NCBI RefSeq assembly: GCF_003345525.1
Contig: NZ_QQNH01000014.1
Span: forward strand, 1-64,000
Source of the DNA: Pelagibacterium lacus
Lineage (GTDB): Bacteria > Pseudomonadota > Alphaproteobacteria > Rhizobiales > Devosiaceae
Length of the DNA: 64,000 nucleotides
Direction: 5' to 3'
The notes under the pieces are model-generated. The model was not told the DNA's origin. It searched no databases and saw nothing but the letters and a program-made list of their open reading frames with translations. Below, in pieces: positions 33,757 to 42,225 of the stretch. Each line of letters begins with the position of its first letter. Position 1 is the first letter of the stretch. The translations under genes were made by a program, and so were the position numbers.

Positions 33757-33815
33757 AATGGAGGCCGACCGATGCACATCCCGTCGCTGTATCCCGATTG
33801 ATCGTCCGTCTTTAG
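33732..33815 (+). CDS. Short ORF overlapping the riboswitch hairpin, 27 codons
   Basis: An ATG within the hairpin opens a 27-residue frame starting MFRAWRSTQWRPTDAH and ending at TAG 33813-33815. It has no good ribosome site because the upstream bases are the aptamer P1 strand. It resembles no glycine-system protein. It is in the same frame as the penicillin-binding gene but separated by the stop. More likely noise or a remnant than a functional gene. Confidence 0.15.
   Translation: MFRAWRSTQWRPTDAHPVAVSRLIVRL
33772..33801 (+). CDS. Nine-codon ORF with an ideal ribosome site below the glycine riboswitch
   Basis: GGAGG (33760-33764) is 7 bases before an ATG at 33772 that encodes MHIPSLYPD and then TGA. 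It is the best-looking start between the riboswitch and the penicillin-binding gene. Either it is a leader peptide translated when glycine opens the hairpin, or it is the surviving 5-prime end of a deleted riboswitch-controlled gene. I do not recognise the peptide. Confidence 0.3.
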   Translation: MHIPSLYPD

Positions 33816-33817
33816 CG

Positions 33818-33835
33818 CCAGCTCCACCGAGCTGG
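33818..33835. other. Perfect 7-base hairpin before the penicillin-binding gene
   Basis: CCAGCTC-CACC-GAGCTGG follows the short ORFs directly. It lacks a T-run, so it is not a clear terminator. It could attenuate or pause transcription between the riboswitch and the gene at 33987, or be a scar of rearrangement. Confidence 0.35.
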
Positions 33836-33986
33836 TAGGTGCCATCCGCCGATTCTTGCGCATGCCCCACAATTGGCGACCGTGAAAACCACGGGCGCTG
33901 GGCTCGCCATGCGGCTGGGGCGCACCCTCGTGACGACCGATCCTTCCCGCCCCCGCGCATCTTTCCCAACAGAACTGGACCAGGCC

Positions 33987-35978
33987 ATGGACATCCGTGT
34001 CTATCACGATGATCGGATTGCCGCCCCGGCGACTCCTGCGACCGACAGAGGCGCGGCCACCGGACGCGAGCCGCGCCGTGTCCGCACGCGCCAGCCCAGG
34101 CCGCCCGCCATCCGGCGCCGGAGCCGGCGCCATGGCGGCTTCGGCTTTGTCGTTAGACTCACCTATTGGGTGTCCGGGCTGGCCTTGCTGGCCCTCGTCG
34201 CGCTGGGGGGCGTCGTGGCCTATTACGGTCAGGACCTCGGGGCCTCCGACACATGGGAAATTCCGCAGCGCCCGCCCAATATCCGCGTCCTCGCCGCCAA
34301 TGGCCAGGTGATCGCCAATCGCGGCCAGACCGGCGGCGAGGCGGTCGGTCTGCACGAACTGCCCGAATATGTCGGGCAGGCGGTCATCGCCAGCGAGGAC
34401 CGGCGCTTTTATTCCCATTTCGGCGTCGATCCGCTCGGCCTCGTCTCGGTTGCCGTCGAATCCGTGCAATCGGGCCGGGTCACGCGCGGCGCCTCGACCA
34501 TCACGCAACAGGTGGCCAAGAACCTCTTTCTCAGCCCCGAGCAATCGCTCGAGCGCAAGGTTCAGGAGGCGCTTTTGGCCATATGGCTGGAGCGCACCTA
34601 CACCAAGGACCAGATCCTCGAGCTCTATCTCAACCGGGTCCATTTCGGCTCGGGGGCTACCGGCATCGAGGCGGCGGCGCAGACCTATTTCGGCATCTCG
34701 GCCCGCAATCTCTCGCTGGGCCAGGCGGCGATGCTGGCCGGCATCCTGCCTGCGCCCAGTACCTATAATCCCCGCACCTATCCCGAACGCGCCATCGAGC
34801 GGCAAAGGCTGGCGCTCGCCAACATGGTCCGCGCCGGCTTCATCACCACGGCCCAGGCCGACGCCGCCATGGCCGATCCGGATGCCCAGGTCGTCGCCGG
34901 GGGCCGTTCGGGCGCGCAGCACTATGTGGCGGACTGGGTCGAGACGCTGATGACCGCCTATCTCGGCGAGGTCGCCCAGGACGTGGTGGTGACCACCACG
35001 CTCGATGCCGGCCTCCAGGCCCATGCGGAGCGCGTGCTGCGCACCGCCGTCGCCAATGAGGGGCCGGGGGCCGGCTTCACCCAGGCGGCGCTGGTGATCA
35101 TGGATGTGGAGGGCCAGGTGCGGGCCATGGTCGGGGGTACCGACTATGCGCGAAGCTCGTATAATCGCGCCGTCACCGCACGCCGCCAGCCGGGATCGGC
35201 GTTCAAGCCCTTCGTCTATCTCACGGCGCTGCAGCACGGCTATACGCCCGATACGCTGGTGGTCGATGGCCCCTTCGAGCACAATGGCTGGTCGCCGAAA
35301 AACTCATCGGGCAAATTCGTCGGCCCGATCCTGTTGCGCGAATCGCTGACCTATTCGCTCAACACCATCCCGGCGCTGCTCGCCATCGAGCTTGGCCCCG
35401 AAGCCGTGGTCGAGACGGCCTATCGCATGGGCATTTCCTCGCCCCTGCAGGCGGTGCCGTCCATCTCGCTGGGGTCCGAGGAAGTCTCCCTTCTGGAGCT
35501 GACCGGCGCCTATGCGCCCTTCGCCAATGGCGGCTATGGAGTCATCCCCGACGTGATCTCCCAGATCGCCACGGCCGATGGTGAAATACTCTATAGCGCC
35601 TCCGAGGCCGGGCCGGGGCGCATCCTCACCGACGAACAGGTGGGGATGATGAACGACATGCTGCGCTCCAGCGTCGAGGTCGGCACCAGCCGGCAGGCCC
35701 ATTTCGGGCAATGGCCGATCGGGGGCAAGACAGGCACCTCGCAGCGCAACCGCGATGCGCTCTTTGTCGGCTACACGGCGCAGTATGTGGGCGGCGTCTG
35801 GCTGGGCAATGACGACGATTCTCCGACGCGCGCCTTTGGCGGGCAGATCCCGGCGCGCATCTGGCGCGAGGTGATGACCACGGCCCATGAGGGCCGGCCG
35901 GTGGTCGATCTGCCGGGGCACTATGTGCGGCTCCACGATCGTGCCGATACCCCCACAGTGCTGGAGTTCGCGCAATGA
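33987..35978 (+). CDS. Class A penicillin-binding protein (PBP1A-type, bifunctional)
   Basis: The 663-residue protein has an arginine-rich cytoplasmic tail (about 1-50), one membrane anchor (56-80), a GT51 glycosyltransferase domain (catalytic Glu 137 in ASEDRRFYSHFG; RGASTITQQ near 168) and a transpeptidase domain with SxxK (Ser 404 in PGSAFKP), SLN (457-459) and KTGTS (from 581). It polymerises and cross-links peptidoglycan. The ATG at 33987 was chosen; the frame stays open back to 33816, with another possible ATG at 33909. It lies 264 bases after a glycine riboswitch and overlaps the next penicillin-binding gene by 4 bases. The transpeptidase is intact. Confidence 0.9.
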   Translation: MDIRVYHDDRIAAPATPATDRGAATGREPRRVRTRQPRPPAIRRRSRRHGGFGFVVRLTYWVSGLALLALVALGGVVAYYGQDLGASDTWEIPQRPPNIRVLAANGQVIANRGQTGGEAVGLHELPEYVGQAVIASEDRRFYSHFGVDPLGLVSVAVESVQSGRVTRGASTITQQVAKNLFLSPEQSLERKVQEALLAIWLERTYTKDQILELYLNRVHFGSGATGIEAAAQTYFGISARNLSLGQAAMLAGILPAPSTYNPRTYPERAIERQRLALANMVRAGFITTAQADAAMADPDAQVVAGGRSGAQHYVADWVETLMTAYLGEVAQDVVVTTTLDAGLQAHAERVLRTAVANEGPGAGFTQAALVIMDVEGQVRAMVGGTDYARSSYNRAVTARRQPGSAFKPFVYLTALQHGYTPDTLVVDGPFEHNGWSPKNSSGKFVGPILLRESLTYSLNTIPALLAIELGPEAVVETAYRMGISSPLQAVPSISLGSEEVSLLELTGAYAPFANGGYGVIPDVISQIATADGEILYSASEAGPGRILTDEQVGMMNDMLRSSVEVGTSRQAHFGQWPIGGKTGTSQRNRDALFVGYTAQYVGGVWLGNDDDSPTRAFGGQIPARIWREVMTTAHEGRPVVDLPGHYVRLHDRADTPTVLEFAQ

Positions 35979-37642
35979 CGACCTCCGGCGACGCCATCGC
36001 CATCGACGGCTCCCGCAAGGCGCGCGACGCGGTCACCCGTTCGCGGCTGCGCATCGCGCTCGCCGTCATCCTCGCGATTTTCGCCATCATGGCGGTCCGC
36101 CTGGTCGCCCTCGGCATGACGGCGGAGCCGGTGAGCTTCACGGCCCGGACGCAGACGGCCCTGCTTGCCTCCCGCCCGGTCCTGCTCGATCGCAACGGGC
36201 TGGAGCTCGCCTTCGACATCCACGTCCCCTCGCTCTATGCCGAGCCACGCCGCATCATCGACGTCCCCGAGGCAGCCCGGGCCATCCTTTCGGTGCTGCC
36301 GGCGCTGGATCGGAAATGGCTTGAGGATCGGCTGGACGGCGAGGAGGGCTTTGTCTGGATCCGCCGCGAGCTCACGCCGCGCCAGCGCGACGAGATCATG
36401 GCGCTGGGCATTCCCGGCCTCGGGTTTCTCGAGGAAACCCGGCGCTTCTATCCCGGCGGGGCGACCGCATCCCATGTTCTGGGCGCGGTCAATGTCGACA
36501 ATGCCGGGATTGCCGGGATCGAGCATTATCTCGACCGCGACCTCGAAATCGCGCTCCTGCAGGAGCTGGGCCTGGCGCGCGGGCAGGATCTGGCGCCCGT
36601 CCATCTCTCGCTGGATTTGCGCGTGCAGCATATCCTGCGCGACGAATTGAGCGCCGCGCTCGAGCGCTACCAGGCCAAGGCTGCGGCCGGCGCCATCATG
36701 GACGTCGCCAGCGGCGAGATCGTCGCGCTGGTTTCCCTGCCCGATTTCGATCCCAACCAGCCGGCCAGCATGCTCAGGGAAGGGCGCTTCAACCGCATCA
36801 CCGCCGCCAAGTTCGAGGTGGCCTCGATCTTCAAGGCCATAACCATCGCCGGCGCGCTCGACGCCGATGCGGTGAGCCTCGACGACACGGTCGACGCCAG
36901 CACCGGCGTGCGCTTCGGCCGCCATACGATTTCCGACTATTACGGGCAGAACCGCGTCCTCACCGTGCCGGAGGTCTTCCGCTATTCCTCCAATATCGGC
37001 ACGATCCGCATCATGGAGGCCATGGGCAAGGAGGCGTTCCGGGCCTTTCTCACCCGCATGGGGTTCGACGACATCCCGCATATCGAGATTCCCGAGACCA
37101 CCACTTCCGCGATCCCGCAGAGCTTTTCCGACGTGGTCGCCGCCACCGCCTCTTTCGGGCACGGACTGAGCGTCACCCCGCTGCAAATGCTGTCCGCGCA
37201 GGCGGCGCTGGTCAATGGCGGCTATCTCGTGCCGCCGACGCTGCTGCGGCAGGAAACGCAGAACGTCGTCGACGCCCCCCGCGTGCTCAAGGCCGAGACC
37301 AGCGCGCAGATCCGCTACCTGCTGCGCCTCAACGCGCTGGAAGGCTCGGCCCGCCGGGCCGATGGACTGGCCCAGGGCTATCGGCTGGGCGGCAAGACCG
37401 GAACGGCCGAGAAGGTGGTCAATGGGCGCTATAGCGGCGAAAGCGTCACCACCTTCTTTGCCGCGTCATTCCCCATGGACGCGCCGCAATACACCATGAT
37501 CGTCATGATCGACGAACCGCAGCCGGAAGGACCGGGCACCGGACGGACGGCGGCGTGGAATGCGGGCGACACCACCGGCCGGATCATCGCCCGCGCCGGT
37601 CCCATGCTGGCCATAATCCCCGAGGACGCGGCTGCGCAGTGA
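35975..37642 (+). CDS. Class B penicillin-binding protein (FtsI/PBP2-type transpeptidase)
   Basis: The 555-residue protein has one membrane anchor (25-47), a PBP dimer domain (about 55-200) and a transpeptidase domain with SxxK (Ser 284 in EVASIFKAIT), SSN (338-340) and KTG (from 474, LGGKTGTAEK). It resembles FtsI but lies outside any division cluster: no mraW, ftsL or mur gene is near. Coupling by a 4-base overlap to a class A enzyme suggests a dedicated glycan-synthase pair, in line with known functional pairing of the two classes. It ends 18 bases before the convergent channel gene. Confidence 0.88.
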   Translation: MTTSGDAIAIDGSRKARDAVTRSRLRIALAVILAIFAIMAVRLVALGMTAEPVSFTARTQTALLASRPVLLDRNGLELAFDIHVPSLYAEPRRIIDVPEAARAILSVLPALDRKWLEDRLDGEEGFVWIRRELTPRQRDEIMALGIPGLGFLEETRRFYPGGATASHVLGAVNVDNAGIAGIEHYLDRDLEIALLQELGLARGQDLAPVHLSLDLRVQHILRDELSAALERYQAKAAAGAIMDVASGEIVALVSLPDFDPNQPASMLREGRFNRITAAKFEVASIFKAITIAGALDADAVSLDDTVDASTGVRFGRHTISDYYGQNRVLTVPEVFRYSSNIGTIRIMEAMGKEAFRAFLTRMGFDDIPHIEIPETTTSAIPQSFSDVVAATASFGHGLSVTPLQMLSAQAALVNGGYLVPPTLLRQETQNVVDAPRVLKAETSAQIRYLLRLNALEGSARRADGLAQGYRLGGKTGTAEKVVNGRYSGESVTTFFAASFPMDAPQYTMIVMIDEPQPEGPGTGRTAAWNAGDTTGRIIARAGPMLAIIPEDAAAQ

Positions 37643-37659
37643 CGCGGGGAGACCGTCCC

Positions 37660-38883
37660 TTACTGGCGCCCGAGCTGCCTGAAATCGCTGCCGACCGGGT
37701 CCTGAAACACCCGCAGGCCGAATTCGGGGAGCAGGGCGAACAGATGGTCGAAGATATCGGACTGGATGGCCTCGTAGTCGCGCCACACCGTGGTGGTGGT
37801 GAAGCAATAGAGCTCGATGGGAAGCCCCTCTCGGCCGGGCTGGAGCTGCCGCACCATCAGCGACATGTTCTGGTGGATGCGCGGATGATTGCGCAGATAG
37901 GCTTCCACATAGGCGCGGAAGGTCCCCACATTGGTCAGCCGGCGCGTATTGGCCTTCACTTCGCCCTTGTCGCCGAGCCCGGCATTCCAGCCCCTGAGTT
38001 CTTCCTGCTTCTGATCAAGATACGGCGTCAAATGCCGGAATCCGTGGAGGAAATCGATCTCCTCGGGGTCGAGGAAACGGATGCTGGTCTGGTCCAGATG
38101 GATGGCACGCTTGATGCGGCGCCCGCCCGATTCGGTCATGCCGCGCCAATTCTTGAACGAGTCTGTCACCAGCTTGCGGATCGGGATGCTGGTGATCGTC
38201 TTGTCCCAGTTCTGCACCCGCACCGTATAGAGCGATATCTCGATGACATCGCCATCGGCGTCGGCGGCGGGCATTTCGATCCAGTCGCCCAGGCGCACCA
38301 TGTCGGTGGAGGAGATCTGCACGCCGGCCACCAGCGAGAGCAGCGTGTCCTGGAAGACCAGGATAAGCACGGCGGCCATGGCGCCGAGGCCGGAGAGCAG
38401 GATCAGCGGCGACTGGTCGATCAGCGCGGCGATGATCAGGATGGCGGCGATGGCGTAGATGGAGATCTTGAAGATCTGCACATAGCCCTTGATCGGCTTG
38501 AGGCTCGCCTTGGGGCCGCGCCGGTAGATCGCTTCGCCGACATCGATGGCGGCAGCCAGCGCCATGGCGAGGGTGAGGATCACGAAGGCATTGGCGACGT
38601 TCTTGACCACGGTGATCGCCGCCACCGGCATGTGCGGGACGAGGGCGATGCCGCTCGATATGATGATCGCCGGGACGATATTGGCCAGCCGCCGGTTCAC
38701 CTCCTGCACGCGGATATCGGGGCGCTGGCCGAGCGGCGTGCGGCTGAGCAGATGTTCGACCACCCGCAGCAATACTCTTTTGACCAGGAAATTGGCCAGG
38801 AACGCCAGGACCAGCAATACCGCCAGGGCGCCCACCGTTTCCACAATGGGATATTGCGCGGTGAACTCGCTTATACTCTCCAT
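37660..38883 (-). CDS. MscS family mechanosensitive channel (YbdG-like)
   Basis: The 407-residue inner-membrane protein has about five N-terminal spans (to about residue 170) and the MscS core: pore helix GLGAMAAVLILVFQDTLLSLVAGVQI, then the beta domain (VRLGDWIEMPAADADGDVIEISLYTVRVQNWDKTITSIPIRKL). The size and the WDKTITSIP segment are those of the YbdG/MscM subgroup. These channels open on membrane tension to release solutes in osmotic downshock. It is transcribed alone, convergent with the penicillin-binding pair. Confidence 0.87.
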   Translation of the reverse strand: MESISEFTAQYPIVETVGALAVLLVLAFLANFLVKRVLLRVVEHLLSRTPLGQRPDIRVQEVNRRLANIVPAIIISSGIALVPHMPVAAITVVKNVANAFVILTLAMALAAAIDVGEAIYRRGPKASLKPIKGYVQIFKISIYAIAAILIIAALIDQSPLILLSGLGAMAAVLILVFQDTLLSLVAGVQISSTDMVRLGDWIEMPAADADGDVIEISLYTVRVQNWDKTITSIPIRKLVTDSFKNWRGMTESGGRRIKRAIHLDQTSIRFLDPEEIDFLHGFRHLTPYLDQKQEELRGWNAGLGDKGEVKANTRRLTNVGTFRAYVEAYLRNHPRIHQNMSLMVRQLQPGREGLPIELYCFTTTTVWRDYEAIQSDIFDHLFALLPEFGLRVFQDPVGSDFRQLGRQ

Positions 38884-39028
38884 GATGCTCCGGCTTCCTT
38901 TCCTGCCTCGTCTCCGATCAAGGTGAAATCAGCGCCAGCGGATATAGGATTATCGCCCGCGAATAAACCCCGGCACAGGCCAAAAGAGGCGGCTGTTCCG
39001 CCCCTCGAACCCTGCTAGAGTGCTCCTC

Positions 39029-39679
39029 ATGATCGATCCCAGTTCGTTTGTCTTATATCTCGGCGCATGCCTTTTGCTGGCCGTAACCCCGGGGCCGGGC
39101 ATTTTCTACGTCGCGGCCCGAACCCTGGCAGGCGGCCGGGCGGAGGGCATCGCGTCGAGCTTCGGCAATGGCCTTGGTGGGATGTTCCATGTCCTAGCAG
39201 GTGCCTTGGGAGTCTCCGCGATCGTGCTCGCGAGTGCGGAACTGTTCACGGCTCTCAAGTTTTTGGGAGCGGCCTATCTGGTATGGATAGGCTACCGCAC
39301 GATTCGGCAGGCGCGGCAGGAGGCCGATATCGCCTTGAAGGGGGGCATCGCGACGCCGCCGGTGGGCGCGAAGCGGGCGTTTCGGGAGGGCACGCTGGTC
39401 GAAGCCCTCAACCCCAAGACCGCTGCCTTCTTCCTCGCGTTCATCCCGCAGTTCGTGAACGTCGAATCAGGCAATGTCGCGCTGCAATTCATCCTGCTGG
39501 GCTCGATATCGGTCTTCCTCAACACGCTGGCCGATATCGTCGTGGCGTTTACCGCCGGGCATATCCGGGACGGCGCGGCATCGAATCCGGTCCTCGTAAG
39601 ACGTCTGCGGGAGACATCGGGCGGGGCGATGATCGCGCTCGCCGCCGTTCTGGTCTGGGCGAAACGCCCCTCCACATAA
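39029..39679 (+). CDS. LysE/RhtB family amino-acid exporter
   Basis: The 216-residue protein has about six membrane spans with the LysE signatures LLLAVTPGPGIFYVAARTLAGGRAEGI near the start and EGTLVEALNPKTAAFFLAFIPQFV in the middle. Members export amino acids or related compounds such as homoserine, threonine or lysine; the substrate cannot be told. The ATG at 39029 was chosen over the TTG at 39020, since MIDPSSF begins the first span as in relatives. Confidence 0.85.
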   Translation: MIDPSSFVLYLGACLLLAVTPGPGIFYVAARTLAGGRAEGIASSFGNGLGGMFHVLAGALGVSAIVLASAELFTALKFLGAAYLVWIGYRTIRQARQEADIALKGGIATPPVGAKRAFREGTLVEALNPKTAAFFLAFIPQFVNVESGNVALQFILLGSISVFLNTLADIVVAFTAGHIRDGAASNPVLVRRLRETSGGAMIALAAVLVWAKRPST

Positions 39680-39684
39680 GGCTC

Positions 39685-39735
39685 GGAGCGCTTTCAGCCA
39701 AGGTGGGTGGCAATTTGCGGTTCGGAAGCGCGATG
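39685..39735. repeat. Intergenic palindromic repeat, copy 3 (degenerate, shortened)
   Basis: GAGCGCTTTCAGCCAAGGTG, then GGTGGCAATTTGCGGTTCGG, then AAGCGCGATGA repeat the first half of the element at 76-181 with several changes. The outer arms GCGCTT and AAGCGC still pair. Like copy 2, it lies between convergent genes (LysE exporter and small lipoprotein). Confidence 0.65.
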
Positions 39736-39745
39736 AGCAGGAAGT

Positions 39746-39988
39746 CTAAAACTCGCTCTCACCGGCCTGGGGCGGACGCAGATCGGCGGCCGAGGGCAGG
39801 GTGCCATCGGTGCGGGTGATCGTCGTCGAGACGGCGATGGTGTGGCTGGTGGTGCAGCCCGAGGGGCGGGCGTTGGAGGCCACGCATTTGATCTCGAGCT
39901 CCTGATTGAGCTGGGGGGCGCTGGCCACATGGGAGGAGCCGCAGGCCGCCACCAGAATCGTCAACGCCAAAGCCGCAATCGTTCGCAT
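39746..39988 (-). CDS. Small putative lipoprotein
   Basis: The 80-residue product has a lipoprotein signal peptide with lipobox LVAAC (MRTIAALALTILVAACGSS), so it should be lipid-anchored at Cys 16. The mature part is threonine/serine-rich (TTSHTIAVSTTITRTDGTL) and has two further cysteines (KCVASNARPSGCTT) that may form a disulfide. No family is recognised. It lies between the LysE gene and another small minus-strand gene. Confidence 0.6.
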   Translation of the reverse strand: MRTIAALALTILVAACGSSHVASAPQLNQELEIKCVASNARPSGCTTSHTIAVSTTITRTDGTLPSAADLRPPQAGESEF

Positions 39989-40059
39989 CGGACCCCATCC
40001 GTACCCACCAGGAGATTCGATATAGCCGAAGCCGTGCGGCGCGTCATCTCCGCAGCCGA

Positions 40060-40287
40060 TCACGCCGCCGTGTCGTCGCGGCGAGACTTTTCCCGCGGCA
40101 CGAAGGGGAGCACCGTGTTGCGCCGCTGGCGGAAATAGGCCAGTTCCCAGGCGCGTTCGAGAATTTCCTCGATGGAAAGGCTCAGCCGAAGCGGCAATCC
40201 GCGCGTGCGCGACAGCGTGTCGAGCACCGCATGCGCCTGTCCGCACACGGTTTTCTGTCGGTCGTCATCTGGTTGCTTGCAGGCCAT
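40060..40287 (-). CDS. Small hypothetical protein, 75 residues
   Basis: The frame encodes MACKQPDDDRQKTVCGQAHA, a central amphipathic stretch (LSIEEILERAWELAYFRQRRN) and a charged tail. GGA precedes the ATG at 40287 at acceptable spacing. It has the composition of a real soluble protein, but I do not recognise a family. It lies between the small lipoprotein and a small membrane protein, all on the minus strand. Confidence 0.5.
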   Translation of the reverse strand: MACKQPDDDRQKTVCGQAHAVLDTLSRTRGLPLRLSLSIEEILERAWELAYFRQRRNTVLPFVPREKSRRDDTAA

Positions 40288-40364
40288 GCTTCCATCTTGC
40301 GGGCAATCACCAAATCGAGAGCAAACGCATTGGATCGGAGTTTAATCAAACCCGCCGCGCCCGG

Positions 40365-40574
40365 TCATAGCTGGGGCGGATCGCGGTCTTCCTTGTCGGA
40401 CTGGGTCATGCGCTGATGGCGCCGCCGGGTGAGCACGAACATCGCCACGGCCACGACCAGCGCGCCCCCCAGCATGACCAATCCGAATTCGGATGCCGAG
40501 AGTCCCAGGCCGATCAGCGCCAGCACGGCCACCACCAGCCCGGCGGCGATCAGGAAAATGCGATTGTTCTGCAC
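40365..40574 (-). CDS. Small membrane protein, 69 residues
   Basis: From a GTG at 40574 with GAGACGAG upstream, the frame gives two hydrophobic helices (IFLIAAGLVVAVLALIGLGL and FGLVMLGGALVVAVAMFVLT) and a basic then acidic tail (RRRHQRMTQSDKEDRDPP). Function unknown. It is divergent from the 5-oxoprolinase genes. Confidence 0.55.
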   Translation of the reverse strand: MQNNRIFLIAAGLVVAVLALIGLGLSASEFGLVMLGGALVVAVAMFVLTRRRHQRMTQSDKEDRDPPQL

Positions 40575-40654
40575 GCCTCGTCTCCCTTTGCCCCAACTTC
40601 ATGGTTTTGCTGCATCATTGCAAGTGGAGTGCGAAAACGGCAAGGTCCTGCCGA

Positions 40655-41326
40655 ATGGTTTTCGAGGCTCAGGTGCAGATCTTACCGCTTCTTCTTCCGC
40701 TCGGCGACCGGGTGCTGCTCATCCGTTTCGCCGACGCCTTCGATGTACGGGCCAACAGGAGGGCCATCGCCGCCGCCGCGCTGCTCGCGGCCCGGCCCGT
40801 GCCCGGCGTGACCGAGATCGTGCCCAACCTCGTATCGGTGGCCGTTCATTACGATCCGGATCGGATGTCCTTTGCCGCCCTGTCCGGCGAGATCGCCCTG
40901 GCCCTGGAGCGGGCAGGGGACGACCCGGCGGCGGCCGCCACCCACACCATTCCCATCCGCTATGGCGGGCCCCATGGCCCCGATCTCGAGGATGTGGCGG
41001 GCCAGCTCGGCATGGCGCCGGGCCAATTCATTGCCGCCCATGCGAAAAGCCGCCTGCGCGTCCTCGCCATCGGGTTTGCGCCGGGCTTTGCCTATTGCGG
41101 CCTGCACGCGCCGCAGCTGCACATCCAGCGCCGGACCACGGTGCGGCCCTCCGTGCCCGCCGGCTCCATCCTCTTTGCCGCCGGACAGACGGCGATTGCC
41201 GCAACCCCGATCCGCACCGGCTGGTCGGTGATCGGGCACACCGATTTCGCCAATTTCGACCCCGCCCGCACGCCGCCGACCCGCTTGCAGCCGGGCGATG
41301 CCATCGTCTTCGAGGCTGTGTCATGA
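40655..41326 (+). CDS. pxpB: 5-oxoprolinase subunit PxpB (KipI-like)
   Basis: The 223-residue protein shows the PxpB/KipI pattern: LGDRVLLIRFAD at the start, VHYDP, HTIPIRYGG, GPDLEDVA, the FAPGFAYCGL and PAGSI segments, and IRTGWSVIGHT. With PxpC and PxpA it hydrolyses 5-oxoproline (pyroglutamate) to glutamate using ATP. The ATG at 40655 gives a start near the conserved domain; the frame is open further upstream, but that region overlaps the divergent small gene. pxpC overlaps its end by 4 bases. Confidence 0.88.
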   Translation: MVFEAQVQILPLLLPLGDRVLLIRFADAFDVRANRRAIAAAALLAARPVPGVTEIVPNLVSVAVHYDPDRMSFAALSGEIALALERAGDDPAAAATHTIPIRYGGPHGPDLEDVAGQLGMAPGQFIAAHAKSRLRVLAIGFAPGFAYCGLHAPQLHIQRRTTVRPSVPAGSILFAAGQTAIAATPIRTGWSVIGHTDFANFDPARTPPTRLQPGDAIVFEAVS

Positions 41327-42225
41327 ACCGGATCGATATCGTGCGGGCCAGTCCCATGACCTCGATCCAGGACGCCGGACGGCCGGGCTTTCTCGGCCAT
41401 GGCATTTCGGCCTCGGGGCCCATGGACCGGCAGGGCTATGCCATGGCCGGCGCCATCACCGAGATGCCCTGCGGCGCGGGGCTGGAATTGGGGCCGCTTG
41501 GGCTCGACCTCGTCCACAGAGGGGCGCCGCTTGTCGCCGGCCTTGCCGGAGGCGCCTTCGCCGCGAGGCTCAATGGCGAGGCGATTTCCTGGCCGGCCCG
41601 GGTCATCCTGCAGGATGGCGGCCGTCTTTCGGTGACCGGCGGCCCGGCCGGCAATTATGCCTATCTGCGTTTTGCCGCCGAAATCGACGTGCCGGTCGTC
41701 CTCGGCAGCCGCGCCACCAATCTCGGTGTCGCCCTGGGTGGGCTGGAGGGCAGGGCGCTGGCGGCCGGCGACACCCTGGCGCTCGCGCCGCTGGCGTCCG
41801 GGCCGGTTGAAGCGCTTCCACCACCGGGCACACCCGATGACGCGCCGTTCCGGATCGTCTGGGGCCTGCACGCGGCGATCTTCCCGCCTGCGATTCGGGC
41901 GGGTTTCCTCACGAGCCCCTTCGCCATCTCGCCCGGCATGGACCGCATGGGGGTTCGGCTGGCCGATCCGGCCGGGGTTTTCACCGCCGGCGTCGCCCTC
42001 GATCTCGTTTCCGATGCCGTGGTGCCCGGCGATATCCAGATCATCGGCGATGGCACGCCGGTGGTCCTCATGCGCGACCATCAGCCCACCGGCGGCTATC
42101 CCCGCATCGGGACGATCATCGCCTCCGACCTCGATCGCTTCGCGCAGATGCGTCCCGGTGCTCCGGTGCGTTTTGTCCCCGTGACGGTCGAACACGCCCA
42201 CAAAATTGCACGGAGTGCGGGATGA
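41323..42225 (+). CDS. pxpC: 5-oxoprolinase subunit PxpC (biotin-dependent carboxyltransferase-like)
   Basis: The 300-residue protein carries the carboxyltransferase C/D-like fold of PxpC/KipA: SIQDAGRPGFLGHGISASGPMDR at the start, GLELGPLGL, SRATNLGVALGG, SPGMDRMGVRL and the late DHQPTGGYPRIG motif. It works with PxpB and PxpA in ATP-dependent cleavage of 5-oxoproline. Start and stop overlap the neighbours by 4 bases each. Confidence 0.88.
   Translation: MNRIDIVRASPMTSIQDAGRPGFLGHGISASGPMDRQGYAMAGAITEMPCGAGLELGPLGLDLVHRGAPLVAGLAGGAFAARLNGEAISWPARVILQDGGRLSVTGGPAGNYAYLRFAAEIDVPVVLGSRATNLGVALGGLEGRALAAGDTLALAPLASGPVEALPPPGTPDDAPFRIVWGLHAAIFPPAIRAGFLTSPFAISPGMDRMGVRLADPAGVFTAGVALDLVSDAVVPGDIQIIGDGTPVVLMRDHQPTGGYPRIGTIIASDLDRFAQMRPGAPVRFVPVTVEHAHKIARSAG

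Noticed and set aside
34029-34311. Cytoplasmic Arg/Pro-rich tail of the class A penicillin-binding protein as a separate gene
   Set aside because: It is continuous in frame with the membrane anchor, and such tails are usual for class A enzymes.
40429-41322. A 598-codon frame joining unrelated sequence to PxpC
   Set aside because: The first 298 codons run through pxpB in another frame. The PxpC family start is the ATG at 41323, which overlaps the pxpB stop.
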